DNA of 64,000 nt. Origin: Alphaproteobacteria bacterium. GTDB lineage: Bacteria > Pseudomonadota > Alphaproteobacteria > Caulobacterales > Hyphomonadaceae. The stretch is from the NCBI GenBank assembly GCA_018827375.1, contig JAHJYW010000042.1, positions 62,001-126,000 on the forward strand, given 5' to 3'. The translations under genes were made by a program, and so were the position numbers. The notes below the pieces were generated by a model. That model had not been told where the DNA came from, made no database searches, and saw nothing but the letters and a program-made list of their open reading frames with translations. Shown in pieces: positions 58,783 through 64,000 of this stretch (positions are counted from its first letter, which is position 1; each line of letters opens with the position of its first letter).

Positions 58783-59813
58783 GCGACTCGCAACCAGACC
58801 TGCCAAGCGGAGAACCATTGCCGGTCGATCCCGAGATTACGGCTGCGCTTGCTGGTTTGCCGGAGGGGTTCAAGCATTTCGGGCAGATATTCCAGGACGA
58901 GATTCGCCCCGCCCTGCAGGCCCGCGAGGGCGACCGTCTGGCCGCCGTGTCGAAGGCCCGGCAGGCGCGCTACGTCGGCGGGGGCATCGGTGTCATTGGG
59001 GTTCTTGTTGCGCTGTTTGTGGCCAAGATGCCCTTCGTGGCGTTTATCGCGGCCATTGTCGGGTTTGGTTATGTCTGGTGGGGATCGCGGGACATTACGC
59101 AGCTGGGCAAGGAGGCCAAGACGCTTCTGGTCACGCCGGTGGCGCACCAGTTCGGTCTCGATTTCAAGGCTGATCCGGGGCAGGTGGACGCCATCCACAG
59201 GCATCGGGAAATCGGGCTTGTCCCCAGCTGGGACCGGGCCAGCTACGAAGACTTGGTCACCGGCGCCCGCAAGGGGGTGGAGTTCGAGCTGTTTGAAGCG
59301 CATCTGGAAGAGCGCCGCCAGACGACCGATTCCAAGGGACGTTCGCGCACCCATTGGGTCACGGTGTTTAAAGGCCAGTGCCTCCGCTTCGAATTCGACA
59401 AGACCTTCTACGGTCGCACACTGGTGACCCGTGATGCCGGTTTCTTCAACTGGTTTGGCGGCGGCAAAGGCATGCAGCGGGCTGCTCTGGAAGACCCGGT
59501 CTTCGAGAAGATCTTTGAGGTCTACACGACCGATCAGGTCGAGAGCCGTTATCTGCTGACGCCCGACCTGATGCAGAAGCTGGTCGATATGGAAGAAGCC
59601 TTCCATGGCGGTAAGCTGAAGTGCTGCTTTGATGGTGGCGACATGTTCATCACCCTGCAGGGCGGCAACCTGTTCGAGCCGGGCAGCATGTTCAAACGGC
59701 TGGATGATCCCGATCGCGTGCGCGAACTGTTGACCGACTTCGCGGCCGTGTTCGACATTATTGATTCCGTGGTCGCCAACCGCCGCGCACAGGACCCTCG
59801 CGCAGGCAGTTAG
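58779..59813 (+). CDS. DUF3137 membrane protein
   Basis: A 344-residue protein. Two hydrophobic helices near residues 66-105 (GIGVIGVLVALFVAKMPFVAF) are followed by a soluble domain with DASYEDLVTG-like, FKGQCLRFEF and KGMQRAALEDPVFEKIFEVYTTDQVESRYLL, which fit DUF3137. The function is unknown. The ATG overlaps the aldo/keto reductase stop by 4 bp. Confidence 0.85.
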   Translation: MSDSQPDLPSGEPLPVDPEITAALAGLPEGFKHFGQIFQDEIRPALQAREGDRLAAVSKARQARYVGGGIGVIGVLVALFVAKMPFVAFIAAIVGFGYVWWGSRDITQLGKEAKTLLVTPVAHQFGLDFKADPGQVDAIHRHREIGLVPSWDRASYEDLVTGARKGVEFELFEAHLEERRQTTDSKGRSRTHWVTVFKGQCLRFEFDKTFYGRTLVTRDAGFFNWFGGGKGMQRAALEDPVFEKIFEVYTTDQVESRYLLTPDLMQKLVDMEEAFHGGKLKCCFDGGDMFITLQGGNLFEPGSMFKRLDDPDRVRELLTDFAAVFDIIDSVVANRRAQDPRAGS

Positions 59814-59824
59814 CGCTCCACCGG

Positions 59825-60055
59825 TCAGGCCACGTGAGTGGCAGCCGTTCCGGCCGAGCCATTTGCGTCTGCCGGCAGGGCAGGAACCGTGAACGCAGCC
59901 AACATGGCGATTGGCAGGATCAGGGTCCATTTCGGCGCCCAGCGGGCCCGGCTGAGCTCAGCTGGCACTTCTAGCGGCGCAACCAGCTGATCGAGGGTGA
60001 GGGCCATGTCCATTGCGGGGTTGATCAGGGCGGTTTCGGTCTTCGAGGTCGGCAT
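59825..60055 (-). CDS. Small single-pass membrane protein, unknown function
   Basis: A 76-residue protein with one hydrophobic segment (TLILPIAMLAAFTVPALPA, about 44-62) and an Ala/Gly-rich tail. AGGAGA precedes ATG 60055 (MPTSKTETAL). I recognise no family. Repeated operator-like motifs lie upstream. Confidence 0.55.
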   Translation of the reverse strand: MPTSKTETALINPAMDMALTLDQLVAPLEVPAELSRARWAPKWTLILPIAMLAAFTVPALPADANGSAGTAATHVA

Positions 60056-60284
60056 GATCTTTCTCCTGAGTAGTCGCTATGTGAGCGAACGATCACAAAA
60101 TTGCCTCAGAATAGGGCGAAAATACGGCAAAGTGAGCGTTTGATCATTTGTTTATTATCGAATGACGTCCTCCGTGGAAATCAGGGCGTATCCGGCCTCA
60201 AATGAGGCCAGTCTGTGACGGCTTCATTCAGGTTTGCTTCAGCCGTCATTGGGCATTAGCGAGACTATGAAGAAGGACCCTGCC
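60056..60284. promoter_or_regulatory. Divergent intergenic region with a repeated GTGAGCG..YGATCA motif
   Basis: GTGAGCGAACGATCA (60081-60095) and GTGAGCGTTTGATCA (60132-60146) agree at 12 of 15 positions and start 51 bp apart. The first is also a near-palindrome (GTGAGCG-AA-CGATCAC). Spacing near five helical turns and a location just upstream of the small membrane protein suggest paired operator sites. Confidence 0.4.
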
Positions 60285-60662
60285 ATGATCCGTTTGCTCG
60301 TTGTCTCGCTTGCCCTGGCTGTCGCCATGCCGGCGGCTGCCGATTCGCTTTCGCCCAAGCAGATGGAGCGTTGCAAGGCGATGCAGGTAACCCTGGCCCC
60401 CAAGAAGGCGGAGCTGGAAGCGGCAACGGCCAACCGGGACGCCCTTGCGACAAAGACGGAGGCGCTGGGTGAGCAATACGAAGACGCGCAAGTCATGCGT
60501 CTCGCTTCTGCGTCAAATGCGAAAGCGGCAGATTCCGCAAAGGCCGAATTCGACGCTGCCAAGCGTGCGTTCGCGCAAGCGGAGTTGGCGCTGCAGGCAA
60601 ATGCGCGCCAGTTCAACCAGGATGTGTCTGACTACAATCAGTCCTGCACGCCTAAAAAGTAG
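60285..60662 (+). CDS. Exported small coiled-coil protein
   Basis: A 125-residue protein with a signal peptide (MIRLLVVSLALAVAMPAAA, cleavage before DSLSP) and a long Ala/Lys/Glu-rich helix predicted to form a coiled coil. The mature protein has two cysteines (ERCKAM and QSCTPKK), near its ends, which could pair. ATG 60285 has AAGGA 8 bases upstream; ATG 60267 is an alternative. Family not recognised. Confidence 0.65.
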   Translation: MIRLLVVSLALAVAMPAAADSLSPKQMERCKAMQVTLAPKKAELEAATANRDALATKTEALGEQYEDAQVMRLASASNAKAADSAKAEFDAAKRAFAQAELALQANARQFNQDVSDYNQSCTPKK

Positions 60663-60665
60663 GCA

Positions 60666-61442
60666 TCAGTCCTCAAATATGCCGACCACCGGCACATGGT
60701 CTGAAGGTTTTTCCAGCGTCCTGGCCTTGCGGTAAATCTCGACGCCGGTGAGCCGGTCTGCCGCCTGCGGAGAGCAGAGCAGGTGATCGATCCGGATGCC
60801 GTGATCCTTCTGGAAGGCGCCGCCCTGATAGTCCCAGAAGGTATATTGATGAGCGCGGCCATCGCAGGTGTCGAACACATCGGTCAGGCCGAGATTGCGC
60901 AGGCGTCGGAAGGCCTGACGCGTTTCGGGCAGGGCGAGCGCATCGTCGGTCCAGACGGTCTCGTCCCAGCTGTCATTGATTCCGGGAATGACGTTGTAGT
61001 CGCCGCACAGGACAAAGGCTTCTTCCTGCTTCAGCAACTGGCGCGTATGGCCCTCAAGCGCTTCCATCCATTCAAGTTTATAGTCGTACTTCTGCCCCGG
61101 CGCGGGATTGCCATTGGGCAGGTAGAGGCCACCCACGCGGATTGGTGTATCGGCCATGACGAGCGCTTCGATATAGCGTGACTGGTCGTCCACCATGGTC
61201 GACAGGCCCTTCTGGATGTCATCCAGCGGGAATTTCGAGAGGATGGCGACGCCATTGTAGGACTTCTGCCCGTGCACGGCGCAGGTCCAGCCCAGCTCCT
61301 CGAGTTCCATATAGGGAAAGCCGTCAGTCTCACACTTGAGTTCCTGCAAGCAGACGACGTCACATTCGATTGCGCCCAACACCTCCAGAACGGTGGAGAG
61401 GCGGGCCTTGATCGAGTTGACATTCCATGTGGCGATACGCAT
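60666..61442 (-). CDS. xth: Exodeoxyribonuclease III
   Basis: A 258-residue AP endonuclease/3' exonuclease that cuts DNA at abasic sites. It shows [25 protein letters not shown] with the metal-binding Glu, [17 protein letters not shown] and the ending [11 protein letters not shown] with the catalytic His. ATG 61442 is the standard family start. It works downstream of glycosylases such as MutY in this window. Confidence 0.96.
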   Translation of the reverse strand: MRIATWNVNSIKARLSTVLEVLGAIECDVVCLQELKCETDGFPYMELEELGWTCAVHGQKSYNGVAILSKFPLDDIQKGLSTMVDDQSRYIEALVMADTPIRVGGLYLPNGNPAPGQKYDYKLEWMEALEGHTRQLLKQEEAFVLCGDYNVIPGINDSWDETVWTDDALALPETRQAFRRLRNLGLTDVFDTCDGRAHQYTFWDYQGGAFQKDHGIRIDHLLCSPQAADRLTGVEIYRKARTLEKPSDHVPVVGIFED

Positions 61443-61529
61443 GCCACTCCCTTTAACAGCTTCGCCCCATTGTTCCAGCAGGAACGGAGCGCTATGCTGC
61501 AATGCGAAACACCTAATCAGGAGGCCCCC

Positions 61530-61751
61530 ATGGGCTCAGTCGGACCTCTCCAGATCATTCTCGTCATCGTGGTGGCATTGTTGCTGTTCGGCGGCCGCGG
61601 CCGGATCTCCTCCATCATGGGCGACATGGCCAAGGGCGTTAAATCGTTTCGCAAGGGGCTCTCAGATGATGATGAGCCCAAGGCCGTCGACAAGGAAGAC
61701 CTCGTCGATGTGACCCCGAAGAAGAAAGACGAGTCGAAAGTCTCGTCATAG
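61530..61751 (+). CDS. tatA: Twin-arginine translocase subunit TatA
   Basis: A 73-residue protein with an N-terminal transmembrane helix ([16 protein letters not shown]), the FG-type hinge and the amphipathic helix [18 protein letters not shown], then a charged tail. It forms the protein-conducting assembly for folded exported proteins. CAGGAGG precedes ATG 61530. Confidence 0.95.
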   Translation: MGSVGPLQIILVIVVALLLFGGRGRISSIMGDMAKGVKSFRKGLSDDDEPKAVDKEDLVDVTPKKKDESKVSS

Positions 61752-61773
61752 TGTTCCTGGTGGAGGGCGCATA

Positions 61774-62205
61774 ATGCTGCCCGGCGTCGGATTTTCCGAA
61801 CTCCTTGTTTTGGCCCTTGCGGCGCTCATTATCGTGGGCCCGAAGGATCTGCCGTTGATGATGCGCAAGGTCGGCCAGATGGTCGGCAAGGGCCGCGCCA
61901 TGGCCCGCGAATTCCAGGCCGCCTTCGAAGATATCGCCCGCCAGAGTGAGCTGGAAGAGCTGCGCAAGGAAATCGAAGATCTCAAACGCACCAACATGAT
62001 GACAGAGGCCGAGGCCGACCTCGCCAATATGGAAGGCGAGATCAATTCCGCCGTCATGAAGAAAACCATGGCTGAGGAGAAGGCCGCCGCACAGAAGGCT
62101 AAAGAAACCAAGGCCGACAAGCCGGCTGCTGAAACGGCCGAGGCAACGGCGGTACCCGCATCCTCCGAAGCATCAGCGCCCAAGTCCAAGGACGATGCTG
62201 CGTGA
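61774..62205 (+). CDS. tatB: Twin-arginine translocase subunit TatB
   Basis: A 143-residue subunit with MLPGVGFSELLVLALAALIIVGPKDLP, an amphipathic helix and a long Ala/Lys/Glu-rich tail. With TatC it forms the signal-peptide receptor. It starts 22 bp after tatA and overlaps tatC by 4 bp. Confidence 0.95.
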   Translation: MLPGVGFSELLVLALAALIIVGPKDLPLMMRKVGQMVGKGRAMAREFQAAFEDIARQSELEELRKEIEDLKRTNMMTEAEADLANMEGEINSAVMKKTMAEEKAAAQKAKETKADKPAAETAEATAVPASSEASAPKSKDDAA

Positions 62206-63029
62206 ACACGACCCCGCCCAAGGACGAACAACCTGAAATTCTGGATGATGAAGTGGAGGCGAGCCGCGCCCCGCTGCTCGAACACCTGTCCGAGCTGCGC
62301 ACACGCCTGATCATCTCGCTGTCGGTGCTTGGCATCGCCGCACTCGGCTGCTTCTTCGTCGCCCAGCCGATCTATGACTTCCTGCTCGCGCCTTTCGCCG
62401 CCAAAGCCGAAGCGCTGCGCGGCGCCCCACTGGAGCTGATTTTCACCGCGCCGATGGAATTCTTCTTTGCCAAGGTGAAGCTCGCTCTCTTCGCGGGCAT
62501 CTTCCTGTCTTTTCCGGTCATCGCCTGGCAGATTTACGCCTTCGTGGCGCCGGGCCTCTACAAGAACGAGCGGGGGGCCTTCTGGCCTTTCCTTGTGGCC
62601 GCCCCCATCCTGTTCACAGCGGGCGCCACGTTCGTCTACATCCTGATGCTGCCCATGCTGGCGCGCTTTTCGATCTCGCAGGAGCAGATCAATAGCGGCG
62701 TGGCGACGATCAAGCTTCTGCCCAAAGTGTCGGAATACCTGTCGCTGGTGATGGCCTTGATGCTGGCCTTCGGCATTTCCTTCCAGCTGCCGGTGATCCT
62801 CACGCTGCTTGCCAAGATCGGCATCATCACGGCGCAGACGCTGATCAGTGGCCGCAAGTATGCCATCGTCATCATTCTCCTGTTTTCGGCCGTGTTCACG
62901 CCGCCGGATGTGATTTCCCAGCTCCTGCTCACCGGACCGGTCTATTTTCTCTACGAAATTTCGATTTTCTGCGTGAAGCTGATCGAGAAGAAGCAGGCCG
63001 AGCAGGATGCCGACTCCCCGGCCGAATAG
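62202..63029 (+). CDS. tatC: Twin-arginine translocase subunit TatC
   Basis: A 275-residue six-helix membrane protein with the signal-binding HLSELRTRLIISL, FTAPMEFFFAKVK, FVAPGLYKNERGAFWPF and AVFTPPDVISQLLL motifs. The operon order tatABC is complete. The first DsbA-like lipoprotein in this window has a possible Tat signal. Confidence 0.97.
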   Translation: MNTTPPKDEQPEILDDEVEASRAPLLEHLSELRTRLIISLSVLGIAALGCFFVAQPIYDFLLAPFAAKAEALRGAPLELIFTAPMEFFFAKVKLALFAGIFLSFPVIAWQIYAFVAPGLYKNERGAFWPFLVAAPILFTAGATFVYILMLPMLARFSISQEQINSGVATIKLLPKVSEYLSLVMALMLAFGISFQLPVILTLLAKIGIITAQTLISGRKYAIVIILLFSAVFTPPDVISQLLLTGPVYFLYEISIFCVKLIEKKQAEQDADSPAE

Positions 63030-63117
63030 TTAATTTTGGTGCGGTGCACGGTTGCTTTCCGGGCGCTTATGTAGAACATCAGCACTCGCTCATTCCGCGA
63101 ATCAGGGAGAAACCCTT

Positions 63118-64000
63118 TTGTCACGCGTTAACAGCGTCCTGCTTGTCGACTTCGACAATATCCACGCTGCGACGGGCGAGGCCTTCACTGAAAAAGTTGC
63201 GAACTGGGTTCTGTGGCTGGAGGACGGTGCGCTGTCGCATCGTCAGAAACGGCGCAGGTTCCTGAGCAAGCGCGTCTACTGGAATCTGCAGCACGATGTG
63301 CACAGGCAGACATTTGAGGCTGCCGGTTTCGAGGCCTTTAACTGTCGCGCCTTTGCCAAGAACAAGATTTCGTCGGGCAAGAGTTCTGCCGATATCGTCC
63401 TGACCATGGATGCGGTCCAGATGGCCGATCGGCTTAAGAATGTTGAGGAAATCATCGTCCTGACGACCGACTCCGATTTCGTGCCTGTGGTGAATCGAAT
63501 CCAATCTCCCCGTTTGCGTGTCGTCGTCGGTGGCAAGGAAACTGATCCCACATACGAGCTCTACAGCCAGCATGCCGATGCCGTCGTGCATATGTCGGCG
63601 CTGAAGACCGCGTGCGACTATGAGCGGACCAAGCGCAAATGGTATCGCTTCCGCAGTCCGCCGCCCGAAGTGCCCGAACCGCGTCTGGTTCAGGAGCGCC
63701 GCTCGCCCCTGATGATGAAGGTGCGTAGCGCTGTCCGCGACGAGATGGATTCGCGCGGCGACCGCCCCCGTCCGGAAGATGAACATCCCCATCTCACGCG
63801 CGCCGCCGAACTTGTCATGCAGCTGGGCGCCCGAACGCCGGACCAGCCCATCGCGCGCGAGAAGATCATCAAGGCACTTTCCGCCATTCCGGATTTCACG
63901 CCGACGCCGAAAAAGGGCAAACCGGCCTGGTTCGGCCTGCGTAATTTCGCCGTGATGATGATGCGCCTGCGCGTCCTCGAGCCTTGCATCGAGGTGCGTC
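63118..64000 (+). CDS. NYN-domain (PIN-like) putative ribonuclease, partial
   Basis: The frame opens at TTG 63118, 8 bases after GGGAGA, and runs off the window after about 294 codons. It has the NYN-domain acidic residues: Asp11/Asp13 in LLVDFDNIH, Asp92 in SSADIVLTMDAV and Asp118/Asp120 in TTDSDFVPVV. NYN proteins are metal-dependent nucleases related to PIN domains. After residue 165 comes a basic linker, then a further domain (EKIIKALSAIPDF...WFGLRNFAVMM) that resembles a winged-helix, perhaps LOTUS-like, RNA-binding module. The C-terminus is outside the window. Confidence 0.82.
   Translation, partial: MSRVNSVLLVDFDNIHAATGEAFTEKVANWVLWLEDGALSHRQKRRRFLSKRVYWNLQHDVHRQTFEAAGFEAFNCRAFAKNKISSGKSSADIVLTMDAVQMADRLKNVEEIIVLTTDSDFVPVVNRIQSPRLRVVVGGKETDPTYELYSQHADAVVHMSALKTACDYERTKRKWYRFRSPPPEVPEPRLVQERRSPLMMKVRSAVRDEMDSRGDRPRPEDEHPHLTRAAELVMQLGARTPDQPIAREKIIKALSAIPDFTPTPKKGKPAWFGLRNFAVMMMRLRVLEPCIEVR

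Overview
The window is chromosomal DNA of a GC-rich alphaproteobacterium. The best fit is the Caulobacterales/Hyphomonadaceae (Hyphomonas-like) group. The evidence is a CcrM-type GANTC adenine methyltransferase, a PopZ-type polar organiser directly upstream of valS, an F1-only atpHAGDC operon without F0 genes, the AddAB recombination nuclease, tatABC, and an AmgK/MurU muropeptide-recycling pair. Nearly all of it is densely packed housekeeping sequence. I see no prophage, insertion sequence, CRISPR array or plasmid functions.

Layout. 1-3984 (minus): a dciA-like gene, two tandem DsbA-like lipoproteins and the N-terminal part of smc, divergent from mutY (4027-5070). 5067-9935 (mostly minus): ccrM with a motif-rich leader, a radical SAM protein, a BLUF blue-light sensor, and two glycosyltransferases of the arsenosugar-associated families flanking a small lipoprotein. 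10027-19675: hemerythrin-like protein, family-4 uracil-DNA glycosylase, ETF-ubiquinone oxidoreductase, a TPR lipoprotein, PBP1A, prfB with its programmed +1 frameshift, and a cold-shock/DUF1294 fusion. 19672-23126 (minus): a VWA/MoxR pair, a scar where a tautomerase and a MarR gene were truncated at the same point, and a DUF2188 gene. 23251-30530: priA, with an altered zinc module, and the F1 ATPase operon. 30546-32926 (minus): thioesterase, 2Fe-2S ferredoxin and ferredoxin reductase. 33094-42300: tsaE, amgK, murU, addB, addA and trxA, the first five overlapping or nearly so. 42297-50333: orphan ABC ATPase, zinc-finger protein, FAD monooxygenase, sdaA, mprF, DUF1003 protein and an alpha/beta hydrolase. 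50547-50958 (minus): tRNA-Asn and tRNA-Cys, with a terminator and possible small RNA between them. 51105-59813: pcm-like gene, tolC-like gene, popZ, valS, a lipoprotein isoaspartyl peptidase, an aldo/keto reductase and a DUF3137 protein. 59825-64000: two small envelope proteins, xth, tatABC and the start of a NYN-domain gene.

Themes. Chromosome maintenance is heavily represented (smc, dciA-like, ccrM, mutY, udg, priA, addAB, xth), as is envelope biology (PBP1A, AmgK/MurU, MprF, TolC, Tat, several lipoproteins). Several intergenic regions carry clear inverted repeats placed over promoters; these, the PriA zinc-site loss and the double-truncation scar are the observations most worth following up. 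I found no convincing undescribed multi-gene system.
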